47,127 nucleotides of DNA from Candidatus Binatia bacterium (GTDB lineage Bacteria > Vulcanimicrobiota > Vulcanimicrobiia > Vulcanimicrobiales > Vulcanimicrobiaceae): positions 1 through 47,127 of the forward strand of contig DATKMJ010000070.1 of assembly GCA_035541935.1 (NCBI GenBank). The letters are read 5' to 3'. Position numbers and translations under genes: made by a program. The first letter of the stretch is position 1. Every line of letters starts with the position of its first letter. Shown here one piece after another: positions 7,722 through 15,319 of this stretch. Under the pieces are notes generated by a model, which made no database searches, had not been told where the DNA came from, and saw nothing but the letters and a program-made list of their open reading frames with translations.

Positions 7722-10045
7722 GCTCGAATCGTCGCCCCGAAGCGCTCGCGCAGCGCGTCGAGCACGAGCGCGACCGCGTCGTCGGCCTCTTCGTCGGTCA
7801 GCGTCGCGTCGAAACGCTGCAGCGTCACGCGTACCGCGAGGCTCTTTCTCCCATCGCCGAACTGCGGTCCGCGGTACTCGTCGAAGACGCGAACCTCGCT
7901 GCAGAGCGAGCCGAGCGTCTGCGCGATCGCGCGTTCGAGCTCGCGCGCACCGAGCGCGGCATCCACGACGAGCGCGAGATCGCGATACGTCGAGGGGAAC
8001 TTCGACGGCGGCCGGTACCGCGGCGTCGCGCGTTCCGGCAGCGCGGCAACGTCGAGCAGACAGAGATAGGCGTTTCGTTTGAGGCCGCGCGACCGCGCGA
8101 CGCGCGGATCGACGCAGCCGATCGCGCCGGCGGGCCGGCCGTCGATCGTTACGGTTGCGCTCTTTCCGGGATGGAAGCCCGGATGCGCCGCCGCCGGCGT
8201 CTCGCACGGGCGGCCGGTGACGTCGCGCAGCAGCGCCTCGCAGTCGCCCTTGAGCCGAAGGAACGATGAGTCGCGCCACGCCGGCTCGTCACCGCGATCG
8301 GCCGAGAAGCCGAACGCGACCGAGCTCGACTCCGCGACGCGATCGCCGTCGCGCGCGAAGATCTCGCCGATCTCGAAGATTCGAACCGGCGCGTCCACCG
8401 AAGCCAGGTACTCTACGAAGCCGTCGGCGAGCGTTTCGCGCAGAAAGCGCTGCTCTTCGGAGAGCGGGTTGCGAACCTCGACCGACGACGCGCCGCCCGA
8501 CCCGCGCAGCGAGTGCGTGATCGTCTCGCGATATCCCAGCCCAGCGAGGCGGCTAGCGATCGCATTTTCGAGATCGAAGGCAGCGCTTGCGATCGCGTGC
8601 GCCGGCACCGCGGGCACCTCCGAGGGAATCTTTTCGTAGCCCTCGATCCGAGCGATCTCTTCCACGAGATCGGCGGCGATCGAGAGATCGCGACGCCACG
8701 GCGGCGGCGTCACCGAGAGCAGGCCGGCCGTCGAACTCGTTACCTCGCAGCCTAACGCGGCGAGATGCGATGCGACGCGCTCCTGCGCGATCGTCATGCC
8801 GAGCAATCGCTCGACCTCGCGCATCTCGAGCGAGATCGGCGCGGCCGGCGCGATCTCCGCGCCGAAGGCGTGTGGGCGAAAGGCCTTCGCGCCGAGGTCG
8901 CTGAGGATCTGGGCGGCGCGCGCCGCGCCGAGATCGGTAAGCGCGGGTGCGAGCGACTTCTCGTGGCGCGACGACGCTTCGCTGCGCAGCCCGAGCGCGG
9001 CGCTCATTCGCCGCACGCGCGCGCCGTTGAAGTTCGCCGCCTCGAGAACGATCGCGGTCGTGGCGTCCGTCACCTCGCTCGACGCACCGCCCATGAGTCC
9101 GGCAAGGCCGAGCGCGCGTTCGTCGTCGGCGATGACGAGCGCCTGCTGCGATAGCGTTCGCGCGACGCCGTCGAGCGTAACGATCCTCTCTCCGTCGCGC
9201 GCTCCGCGGACGGTCAGCGCGCCCGCGATCTTCGCGGCGTCGTAGAAGTGGAGCGGCTGGCCGGTCTCGAGCATGACGTAGTTCGAGACGTCGACGAGGT
9301 TGTTGATCGGTCGCTGACCGGCGAGTGCGAGCCGGATGCGCATCCACGCCGGTCCCGGCGCCACGACGACGTTCTCGAAGCGCTGCGCGACGAAGCGCCG
9401 GCAGTCCGGCGAGTCGATCGTGACGCGCGGCGCGGCGCCGGCGCTCTCGCTCGCACCGCCGGGATTGCGCGCGGACGGGAGGCGCAGCGGCACGCCGTAC
9501 GACGCGGCCAACTCGCGGGCCAGTCCGACGATCGACATCGAATCCGGGCGGTTCGCGGTTATCTCGACCTCGAGCACGTCGGCGTCGAGGCCGAAGAGCT
9601 CGACGGCATTTGCGCCGATCGGAACGTCTGCCTCGAGCTGCATGATGCCGTCCTCGAACCATTCGCCTGGGAGCGCGAGCTCTTCGGCCGAGATCATCAT
9701 CCCCTGCGAAGCGACGCCGCGCATCGTCCGCGCCTCGATCGTCAGCGCCGGAAGACGCGCGCCGATCGTGGCGACGGCGATCGTCTGCCCGGCCGCGACG
9801 TTCGTTGCCGCCGTGGCGATCGTCAGCGGCTCGGCTCGTCCGACGTCGACTCGTCCGACGAGCAGCCGATCGGCATTGGGATGCTTCTCGACGGCGACGA
9901 GCCTGCCGGTGACGACGCCGGCGATCGCGGGCCGCTTCTCGATCGCCTCGACGGGAAAGCCGAGCATCGCCAGGCGCTCTGCTACCGCCTCGGCATCGCC
10001 GGGCAGCGCGACGAACTCGCGCAGCCAGCCTAGAGGGACGCGCAT
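7718..10045 (-). CDS. pheT: Phenylalanine-tRNA ligase beta subunit
   Basis: A full-length 775-aa PheT. Starting at MRVPLGWLREFV, it has the EMAPII-like tRNA-binding domain around residues 40-150 (VEKHPNADRLLVGRVDVG), then the B3/B4 editing domain, the B5 domain, the catalytic-like core, and the C-terminal ferredoxin-fold anticodon-binding domain from about residue 680 (KFPSTYRDLALVVDA to the end). It pairs with PheS as an alpha2beta2 enzyme that charges tRNA-Phe and edits mischarged Tyr-tRNA-Phe. It starts four bases after the pheS stop and runs by a GTGA overlap into the CvpA gene. Confidence 0.97.
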   Translation of the reverse strand: MRVPLGWLREFVALPGDAEAVAERLAMLGFPVEAIEKRPAIAGVVTGRLVAVEKHPNADRLLVGRVDVGRAEPLTIATAATNVAAGQTIAVATIGARLPALTIEARTMRGVASQGMMISAEELALPGEWFEDGIMQLEADVPIGANAVELFGLDADVLEVEITANRPDSMSIVGLARELAASYGVPLRLPSARNPGGASESAGAAPRVTIDSPDCRRFVAQRFENVVVAPGPAWMRIRLALAGQRPINNLVDVSNYVMLETGQPLHFYDAAKIAGALTVRGARDGERIVTLDGVARTLSQQALVIADDERALGLAGLMGGASSEVTDATTAIVLEAANFNGARVRRMSAALGLRSEASSRHEKSLAPALTDLGAARAAQILSDLGAKAFRPHAFGAEIAPAAPISLEMREVERLLGMTIAQERVASHLAALGCEVTSSTAGLLSVTPPPWRRDLSIAADLVEEIARIEGYEKIPSEVPAVPAHAIASAAFDLENAIASRLAGLGYRETITHSLRGSGGASSVEVRNPLSEEQRFLRETLADGFVEYLASVDAPVRIFEIGEIFARDGDRVAESSSVAFGFSADRGDEPAWRDSSFLRLKGDCEALLRDVTGRPCETPAAAHPGFHPGKSATVTIDGRPAGAIGCVDPRVARSRGLKRNAYLCLLDVAALPERATPRYRPPSKFPSTYRDLALVVDAALGARELERAIAQTLGSLCSEVRVFDEYRGPQFGDGRKSLAVRVTLQRFDATLTDEEADDAVALVLDALRERFGATIRA

Positions 10046-10049
10046 CGTT

Positions 10050-11096
10050 TCAACTCAGTTGCGCCAGAAAATCCGGATCGCTGTCGACGAAGCGCCGGAT
10101 GTCGTCGACCTCGTATCGCGCGAGTCCGATTCGCTCGGCGCCGAACCCGAATGCCCAGCCCGAATAGCGCTCGGGGTCGTGACCGGCTTCGCGCAAGACG
10201 TTGGGATGGACCATGCCGGCGCCGCCGAGCTCGATCCACGAAGATCCGCCGCACATGTTGCACTGCACCTCTCCGACGCGTCCGGCGCCGCGGCACTTCG
10301 GACACGTCGTGTCGACTTCGGCGCTCGGCTCGGTGAACGGAAAGTACGAAGGACGGAAGCGCACGTTCTGCTGTGGACCGAAGAGCTCGCGGCAGAGGCC
10401 GGTGAGCATCCCCTTGAGATGGCCGAAGTGAATCCCCTCGGCGACGAGCAGCCCTTCGATCTGATGGAACTGAAAGAGATGGCGCGCGTCCACCGCGTCG
10501 CGGCGGAAGCACTTTCCCGGGGCGATGACGGCGATCGGGGGTTTGTGTTCTTGCATCGTCCGAATCTGCATCGGCGAAGTGTGCGGCCGCAGCAGCAACG
10601 AATTGGTGAGCCAGAACGAATCGAAGTTCTCGCGCGCGGGGTGATCGCTGGGGATGTTGAGCGCGTCGAAGTTATAGTAATCCGGCTCCGCCTCGGGACC
10701 GATGACGACGGCGAAACCGTGTCGCACGAAGTAGGCGCACGCATCCGCGATAATGCGCCGCACCGGGTGGATCGACCCGGTCTGCGCGGGTATCGAAGGA
10801 AAGGTGACGTCGATGGAAACCGCCAGATCGGCCTCGTCCGCGCGCGCTTCGATACGCTCGTGCAGTCCGTTGAGCAGGGCCTCCATCGCGGCGACGGCAT
10901 CGTTGATCTCCTTGCCCGCGCCGGGGCGCTCGCCCGCGGGCAGCGCGCCGATGCCGCGGCGAATTCTCGTCACGTGGCCGTTACGCCCGAGATAGGCGAT
11001 GCGCACGCTCTCGAGAGCCTGCTCGCCGGTCGCGCGTTCCGCTTCCGCCGCGAAATCGCTCTGCAGCTTGCGCAGCGTCTCTGCCAGTTCCGTCAT
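10050..11096 (-). CDS. pheS: Phenylalanine-tRNA ligase alpha subunit
   Basis: A 348-aa class II synthetase subunit. The N-terminal coiled coil covers roughly residues 1-80. Motif 2 is seen as GKCFRRDAVDARHLFQFHQIEG, and motif 3 as GWAFGFGAERIGLARY near the C-terminus. Between FTEPSAEVD and the GAGMVHPNVL segment there is a four-cysteine insert (CPKC and CNMC pairs about ten residues apart), a likely zinc-binding loop also seen in several non-proteobacterial PheS. The gene lies behind a stable hairpin (11114-11143) and the YqzL-like microprotein gene, an arrangement that could control it. Confidence 0.97.
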   Translation of the reverse strand: MTELAETLRKLQSDFAAEAERATGEQALESVRIAYLGRNGHVTRIRRGIGALPAGERPGAGKEINDAVAAMEALLNGLHERIEARADEADLAVSIDVTFPSIPAQTGSIHPVRRIIADACAYFVRHGFAVVIGPEAEPDYYNFDALNIPSDHPARENFDSFWLTNSLLLRPHTSPMQIRTMQEHKPPIAVIAPGKCFRRDAVDARHLFQFHQIEGLLVAEGIHFGHLKGMLTGLCRELFGPQQNVRFRPSYFPFTEPSAEVDTTCPKCRGAGRVGEVQCNMCGGSSWIELGGAGMVHPNVLREAGHDPERYSGWAFGFGAERIGLARYEVDDIRRFVDSDPDFLAQLS

Positions 11097-11113
11097 CGCT
11101 CTACCAAAGCAAA

Positions 11114-11143
11114 GCGCCCGGTTCGTTCAACGGTACCGGGCGC
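11114..11143 (-). terminator. Hairpin with T-rich tail just upstream of pheS
   Basis: On the minus strand, GCGCCCGGT and ACCGGGCGC form a perfect nine-base-pair stem around a 12-base loop, followed directly by TTTGCTTTGG. The stem ends 17 bases before the pheS ATG. It has the form of a Rho-independent terminator, although the T-run is interrupted. Its place between the microprotein gene and pheS suggests partial termination or attenuation of pheST; that role is inferred. Only the GGTACCG part resembles a T-box core, and no room for a full T-box leader is seen. Confidence 0.6.
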
Positions 11144-11188
11144 CTCCAAGAAACCGGCGCTAGCTTCGCGCGGTAAAATCTTTGTCTT

Positions 11189-11290
11189 TTAGCTGGGACT
11201 CGGCGAGGCGTGCAGCCTGCGATACGCGAGGTATGCGTCGATCGAACCCGTTTGGGCGAAAAGCTTCCAGAAGAGATTGGACGTTGCCAT
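11189..11290 (-). CDS. YqzL-like microprotein (33 aa)
   Basis: A 33-codon reading frame from ATG 11288-11290 to TAA 11189-11191. It is preceded by an excellent ribosome binding site, AGAAGGAG, 11 bases before the ATG. The product reads NLFWKLFAQTGSIDAYLAYRRL in its core. As I recall the YqzL family of Firmicutes, it has the same pattern: an aromatic-W-K-x-F start, a TG, then I/V-D-x-Y-L and a basic end. Function is unknown. An alternative is that this is a leader peptide for pheST, since it lies 46 bases before the hairpin and holds two Phe codons; however, the Phe content is low for a classical leader. No signal peptide or membrane segment is seen. Confidence 0.66.
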   Translation of the reverse strand: MATSNLFWKLFAQTGSIDAYLAYRRLHASPSPS

Positions 11291-11342
11291 GCGCTTGCAG
11301 TCTCCTTCTGACCGTCGGCTCCGGGGCGGCCCGCGTCGCCTG

Positions 11343-11351
11343 AGTATACCA
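11343..11351 (-). promoter_or_regulatory. Extended -10 promoter for microprotein-pheST-cvpA
   Basis: The minus strand reads TGGTATACT: a TATACT -10 hexamer (five of six to consensus) with the TGn extension. It lies in the 69-base gap between the methyltransferase stop and the microprotein start, about 50 bases before that start. No good -35 box is found at 16-18 bases upstream, which fits an extended -10 promoter. Four TTGAC/GTCAA motifs lie just upstream at 11375-11406. Confidence 0.45.
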
Positions 11352-11359
11352 TGGGCTTT

Positions 11360-12181
11360 TTAAGGCCGGTAGTCTTGACTTTTGACCCCCGATTGACTCT
11401 CTTGACAAGTTGCAAAACGCTGCGCTTCGTAGAGCATAATCGAGCCGGCGACCGCCGCGCTAAGGCTCTCGGCGGGGCCGCTCATCGGGATGGCGAGCGT
11501 ACGTTCGCAGGCCGCTTCCCACGGCCCCAAACCATGGCGCTCGTTGCCGACGACGATCGCGACTGGCGCTTGCCAGCTCTCTTGTGCGAGAGGGGATCCG
11601 TTCGCCGCGAGGCCGAGAAGCCGCACCCCGGCGGCGGCGGCCGCCGCCGCCGTTTCGGCCGGAGTCGCGACGGCGAGCGCGAGGCGAAAGACGGCCCCCA
11701 TCGAGGCGCGGACGACCTTCGGGTGGGTCGGCTCGACCCCGGCGCTCCCGAAGAGGACGCCGGCGCAGCCGAAGGCGTCGGCCGAGCGGAGAAGGCTGCC
11801 GGCATTGGCCGGGTCGCTGACGCCGGCGAGGACGAGCAGAGGGCTTCCGCGGCGCATGAGGTCGCCCGGCGAGAGCAGGCGGACCGGGGCGACCGCGACG
11901 AGCCCGGTCGGGGTCGAGAGGTCGGAGATCCTGGCGGCCGCGTCCGCTCCCACGACGTATGTGGGCGTGCCCGCGGCGTCGAGCTCCCGGACGAGGGGGA
12001 CCGCGTCGTAGGCTTCCTGGGTAACGTAGAGCTCTTCGATCGGGACCCCGGCGGCATAGGCCTCGGCCAGCAGCGTCGCGCCCTCGAAGGCAAACCGGCC
12101 CTGCTCCCGGCGCCCCTTGACGCTGCGCAGCGCGCGCACGCCGGTCAGGCGCTGCGCGCGGCTCCCTATCGGCGAGGCCAT
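11360..12181 (-). CDS. TrmH/SpoU-family RNA 2'-O-ribose methyltransferase
   Basis: A 273-aa SPOUT methyltransferase, using ATG 12179-12181. The N-terminal part (SVKGRREQGRFAFEGATLLAEA) is the SpoU substrate-binding domain. The knotted C-terminal domain has motif 1 DPANAGSLLRSADAFG, motif 2 VVGNERHGLG and motif 3 IPMSGPAESLSAAVAGS. Motif 3 normally reads SLNVSVA, so the usual Asn is a Ser here. Family members methylate the 2'-OH of rRNA or tRNA nucleotides with SAM. In Bacillus a related gene (ysgA) also precedes pheST. The last ~17 residues (CQESQSGVKSQDYRP) look like a recent low-complexity tail. The start overlaps the membrane protein gene by 16 bases. Confidence 0.88.
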   Translation of the reverse strand: MASPIGSRAQRLTGVRALRSVKGRREQGRFAFEGATLLAEAYAAGVPIEELYVTQEAYDAVPLVRELDAAGTPTYVVGADAAARISDLSTPTGLVAVAPVRLLSPGDLMRRGSPLLVLAGVSDPANAGSLLRSADAFGCAGVLFGSAGVEPTHPKVVRASMGAVFRLALAVATPAETAAAAAAAGVRLLGLAANGSPLAQESWQAPVAIVVGNERHGLGPWEAACERTLAIPMSGPAESLSAAVAGSIMLYEAQRFATCQESQSGVKSQDYRP

Positions 12182-12375
12182 CGCGAGGTGAGCCAGGCTC
12201 GCGTCCCGATCAGAATCAGGCCGGCGAAGATCGCCGCGAGCGCGATCGCGATCTTGTCGTTGAAGTGATGCGGGACGACCAATCCGACCATGACGTAGAC
12301 GCCGGCGGCAAAGACGGCGAGGAAGAAGGTCAGCCAGCCCAGCTCGGCTGCAACGGAAGATCGTGGTTGCGGCAT
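12166..12375 (-). CDS. Small two-helix membrane protein
   Basis: A 69-aa protein starting at ATG 12373-12375. It has two hydrophobic helices, ELGWLTFFLAVFAAGVYVMV and IAIALAAIFAGLILIGTRA, joined by a short HHFND turn, and a basic C-terminus (TSRWPRR), so both ends are likely cytoplasmic. An upstream in-frame start would extend it into the divergent Nudix gene and is less likely. It overlaps the methyltransferase start by 16 bases, suggesting coupling. I do not recognise the family. Confidence 0.6.
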   Translation of the reverse strand: MPQPRSSVAAELGWLTFFLAVFAAGVYVMVGLVVPHHFNDKIAIALAAIFAGLILIGTRAWLTSRWPRR

Positions 12376-12425
12376 CGGCCTCTTGCTTACGAGGCGCGGC
12401 GCGGCCGTTCCGCCAAGCGCCCCGC

Positions 12426-12962
12426 ATGGACGAACCCCCGATCCTGCTCGCATCGAGCCGCCCCTTCGAGGGGCGCGTCTTCAACGTTCGCGTCGACGAG
12501 ATTCGTTACGCCGACGGCAGCGCGCACCGCATAGACGTCGTCGAGCACGGCGCCTCGCTGGCAATCGTCGCGACGCCCGCGCCGAACGAATTGGTGCTCG
12601 TTCGTCAATACAGGCATCCCGCGAAAGCCTCGCTCTGGGAGATCCCGGCCGGAACGGCCGAGCCCGGCGAGAGGCCGATCGACGGCGCGGCACGCGAGCT
12701 GCGCGAGGAGACGGGCTTTACGGCCGGACGCATCGCGCCGATCGGCTCGTTCTGGACGTCGCCCGGCTTCTGTTCCGAAGTGATGCACCTCTTCCACGCG
12801 GACCAGTTGGAAGCGGGCGAGCCGCAGTTCGACGACGACGAACGCATCGAGATTGGAACCTTCACGCTTCAGGCTGCATGGCGCCTGGTCGCTGACGGAT
12901 TCGCCGACGCGAAAACGGTCGTCGCGCTCTACTGGCTGCAGGGCGGCGGAAAAGAAATTTGA
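12426..12962 (+). CDS. Nudix hydrolase, ADP-ribose pyrophosphatase type
   Basis: A 178-aa protein with a perfect Nudix box starting at Gly76 (GTAEPGE, then RELREETG), which binds the divalent metals that cleave the pyrophosphate bond. The upstream segment VRQYRHPAKASLWEIPAGT and the SFWTSPGFCSEVMHLF strand after the box are typical of the ADP-ribose / ADP-sugar diphosphatase branch (NudF-like), which cleaves ADP-ribose to AMP and ribose 5-phosphate. It is divergent from the small membrane protein with a 50-base gap. The first ATG at 12426 gives a standard family length. Confidence 0.9.
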   Translation: MDEPPILLASSRPFEGRVFNVRVDEIRYADGSAHRIDVVEHGASLAIVATPAPNELVLVRQYRHPAKASLWEIPAGTAEPGERPIDGAARELREETGFTAGRIAPIGSFWTSPGFCSEVMHLFHADQLEAGEPQFDDDERIEIGTFTLQAAWRLVADGFADAKTVVALYWLQGGGKEI

Positions 12963-13006
12963 AATCTGCTATCCACGTTGCGGGAGTTGCTCTTGGAGGG
13001 GTACTC

Positions 13007-13282
13007 GTGGAAATACCGAGCGACATTGATGCCGTGCTGAAACGAATGCTGGAGCGCACGCGCGAAGGCGGGGATCACTCCGTGCTCGCCGCCGAAGACG
13101 AAGCCTACTTGAATTCGCTCATCGCATCAGTGCGCGCGGGACGGCGCGCGGTTTTGATCGTCGAAGACGCCGACGAGCACCTGCGATACATGTTCAGCAA
13201 CGCGACGCGCGCCGAAGCGGTTACGATGTTGGGGAAGGTCGTCGAGGCGACGGGACGCCGTCTCGCGGACGGCGACGACTAA
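13007..13282 (+). CDS. Hypothetical small acidic protein
   Basis: A 91-aa protein I do not recognise. The chosen GTG at 13007 has a strong Shine-Dalgarno (TTGGAGGGG, five bases before it). A farther in-frame TTG at 12959 would overlap the Nudix stop and has no such site. The product seems mostly helical, with IDAVLKRMLERTREGG, a VRAGRRAVLIVEDADEHLRY strand-helix, and an acidic end (LADGDD). No signal peptide or membrane segment. It ends six bases before the convergent beta-lactamase-fold gene. Confidence 0.55.
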   Translation: MEIPSDIDAVLKRMLERTREGGDHSVLAAEDEAYLNSLIASVRAGRRAVLIVEDADEHLRYMFSNATRAEAVTMLGKVVEATGRRLADGDD

Positions 13283-13288
13283 CGGCCG

Positions 13289-14701
13289 TTAGGCCGCCAG
13301 CGTAATTCCGTCGACCTTTCCGTCGCGCGCCACCTCGAACTGATAGTGGTACTGCGCGCGCGGATAGCGCACGAGAAATTCGTACAGCGTGTCGCCGTTC
13401 GTCTCCGACGTGCTCGAGAGCGGCACGATCCCTTGCAGCTTTCCCAGCGCGGCGAAGTTTTCGCGCGCGACGAGATCGTCGGTGAGATAGGCGCTGAACG
13501 ACGGCGTCAGCTCCGAGCGATCGATGCGCCCGGTGGCGAGACGCTCGAGCCACTCCTTCGCCCGGGTTACGACCGCGTTGTCGAGATGAGCGGTCGTCGG
13601 CGGCACGAGGATGTCGAGCACGCGCGCTCCGACCTCTTCGGGCATCGTGACGCGGCCGTGCATCGAATCGGCGTTCGTCAAGACGATGACGCCGACGTGC
13701 TCGCTCGGCAGCAGCGCGTTCATCGCCCTGTACCCTGAGATCTCGCCGTCGCTCCAGACGAACTCTTTGCCGCCGCGCCGGTCGATGACCCAGCCCATGC
13801 CGTAATGCGTCGGTCCGGAACTTCCGGCCGGCGTAAAGATCGTGCGCTCGGCGTCGATGCGCAACAACACCGGCATCTCGATGTCCCACTTCGCGAGATC
13901 GTCGATCGTCGAGACGAGCCCCGAGTTGCCGCGCAGCCACGCCGGATCCCACGTCGCCGCGGTGTTGAAGCCGTCCTTGCCGCGCGTATAACCCGTGGCG
14001 TGCGACGGAGAGACGCCGTTATCGCCGGCGAGGAACGTATGATCCATCACGAGCGGGATGAAGATGTGCTGCTCGAGGTAATCGGAGAGCGTCACGCCGC
14101 TCGCGCGCTCGACGACGAGACCGGCCAGCATGTAGTTGAGCGGGTTGTTCGCGTAGACCGCGCCGGGCTCGGCGAGCGGCTTCATCTTATCGACGGCCGC
14201 CAAGACGTCGCTCAGTTTGATCGTGTGCGTCGGATCGGTCGAGATGCCGGGGGCGCCGTTATAGCTCGGCAGGCCCGACGTCTGCGTCAGGAGCTGCGCG
14301 ATCGTGACGTCGGCCCCGAGCTTGAACTCCGGCACGTACTTCGAAAGCGGATCGTCGAGTTTGAGCTTACCGTCCTGCGAGAGCAGCAGCACCGCGGCGG
14401 CGGTGAACTCCATCGTCACGTTGCCGACGTACGATTCGGTGTCGGGCGTCATCGCTGCGTGGCGGTTGAGCGTCGCGAAACCGAAGCCTCGCGCGTAGAC
14501 GAGGCGCCCATCCTCGACCACGCCGATCGCGATGCCGGGGGTGCGTCCCGCGTGCACCTGGTCGAGGGCCAGGCGATCGATTTGGTCGGACTGCGACTGG
14601 GTCAGCGGGGGGATGGTGTCGGCCGGCGCGGGCGAGGGGAGCCCCAGTGCAAAGAAACCGACGACCAAAGCCGTCGCTAAGACGGCACCGAAGCGCCTCA
14701 T
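13289..14701 (-). CDS. Beta-lactamase/PBP-C-fold protein lacking the SxxK nucleophile
   Basis: A 470-aa exported protein with a Sec signal peptide (RRFGAVLATALVVGFFALG, cleavage near APADT) and the whole serine beta-lactamase-like (class C/esterase/DD-peptidase) layout: PGIAIGVVEDGRLVYARGFG, LLTQTSGLPSYNG, Tyr183-Ala-Asn185 in YANNPLNYMLAG, and GYRAMNALLPSEHVGVIVLTN. The position of the nucleophile motif, usually S-x-x-K before the FTA helix, reads Asn94-Val-Thr-Met97 (GNVTMEFTAA). Both the serine and the general-base lysine are therefore missing. The YxN tyrosine remains. It is probably a non-catalytic relative that binds peptidoglycan or another ligand; that is inference. A C-terminal domain follows from about residue 370. 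ATG 14699-14701 is preferred over TTG 14707. Confidence 0.83.
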   Translation of the reverse strand: MRRFGAVLATALVVGFFALGLPSPAPADTIPPLTQSQSDQIDRLALDQVHAGRTPGIAIGVVEDGRLVYARGFGFATLNRHAAMTPDTESYVGNVTMEFTAAAVLLLSQDGKLKLDDPLSKYVPEFKLGADVTIAQLLTQTSGLPSYNGAPGISTDPTHTIKLSDVLAAVDKMKPLAEPGAVYANNPLNYMLAGLVVERASGVTLSDYLEQHIFIPLVMDHTFLAGDNGVSPSHATGYTRGKDGFNTAATWDPAWLRGNSGLVSTIDDLAKWDIEMPVLLRIDAERTIFTPAGSSGPTHYGMGWVIDRRGGKEFVWSDGEISGYRAMNALLPSEHVGVIVLTNADSMHGRVTMPEEVGARVLDILVPPTTAHLDNAVVTRAKEWLERLATGRIDRSELTPSFSAYLTDDLVARENFAALGKLQGIVPLSSTSETNGDTLYEFLVRYPRAQYHYQFEVARDGKVDGITLAA

Positions 14702-14710
14702 AACCAAGGG

Positions 14711-14716
14711 ATTATA
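14711..14716 (-). promoter_or_regulatory. -10 box for the beta-lactamase-fold gene (near-leaderless)
   Basis: The minus strand carries a consensus TATAAT ending nine bases before the ATG at 14701. Transcription would begin about two to four bases before the ATG, giving a leaderless or nearly leaderless mRNA. No Shine-Dalgarno and no clear -35 box are visible. The gap to the rplT stop is only 39 bases, so read-through from the ribosomal operon is also possible. Confidence 0.5.
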
Positions 14717-14740
14717 TACCCTGGGCCGGGGCGGCGGCTA

Positions 14741-15100
14741 CTATTTTTCTGCCGCCTGCCTCGCCAGGCTGAGCAGGGCTCCGAAGGCTTTCTGGTCGCG
14801 GACGGCCAGATCGGCGAGCGCCTTGCGGTTCAGACTCACCCCCGACTTCTTGAGGCCGTGCATGAAGACGGAGTAGGAGAGGCCCTCGCGCCGGACGGCG
14901 GCGTTGATGCGGCTGATCCAGAGCGAGCGAAAATCGCGCTTGCGAACGCGCCGGTCGCGGAAGGCATACGCCAGCGACTTGAGCAGCGCTTCGTTTGCGA
15001 CCCGATAGTTGCGGCGGCGCGCCGCGCGGAAGCCCTTGACGAGCTTCATGACCTTGCGGCGGTGCTTGAGACCTCCAACGCCGCGTTTGATGCGTGCCAT
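14741..15100 (-). CDS. rplT: 50S ribosomal protein L20
   Basis: A 119-aa L20, full length. It begins ARIKRGVGGLKHRRKVMKLVKGFRAARRRNYRVA, the long basic helix that threads into 23S rRNA early in assembly, and ends with the globular part (SLNRKALADLAVRDQKAFGAL). A strong AAGGAG site sits before the ATG. Third gene of infC-rpmI-rplT. In Bacillus and E. coli L20 represses this operon by binding its mRNA; the leader at 15888-16020 fits such control. Confidence 0.98.
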   Translation of the reverse strand: MARIKRGVGGLKHRRKVMKLVKGFRAARRRNYRVANEALLKSLAYAFRDRRVRKRDFRSLWISRINAAVRREGLSYSVFMHGLKKSGVSLNRKALADLAVRDQKAFGALLSLARQAAEK

Positions 15101-15112
15101 TTCGGAGCTCCT

Positions 15113-15319
15113 TTACACCAGGTAGGGAATCGTCGGCGCTAGACGCTTCAGGTCGCCTTTGAACGTCGGCTGATCCTTGCGGAACTTGCGCTTGCGCTTC
15201 TTCGACTTCTTGCTGAGAATGTGGCCGCAGCCGTCGAACTGATGACGGTGCATCACCTTTCCGGTGGCGGTTACCTTCACTCGTTTCGCGGTGCCCCGGT
15301 GGGTTCGAATCTTAGGCAC
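15113..15319 (-). CDS. rpmI: 50S ribosomal protein L35
   Basis: A 68-aa L35 (PKIRTHRGTAKRVKVTATGK, then HILSKKSKKRKRKFRK). The start is GTG 15317-15319, which overlaps the infC stop (GTGCCTAA, eight bases), so translation is probably coupled to infC. L35 binds 23S rRNA in the large subunit. It ends 12 bases before rplT. Confidence 0.97.
   Translation of the reverse strand: MPKIRTHRGTAKRVKVTATGKVMHRHQFDGCGHILSKKSKKRKRKFRKDQPTFKGDLKRLAPTIPYLV

Noticed and set aside
11097-11350. T-box riboswitch ahead of pheS
   Set aside because: Only GGTACCG of the T-box core is matched, a small ORF occupies the space, and no specifier stem is seen.
12959-13006. Earlier TTG start for the small protein at 13007
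   Set aside because: No Shine-Dalgarno and an overlap with the Nudix stop, while GTG 13007 has GGAGGGG at good spacing.
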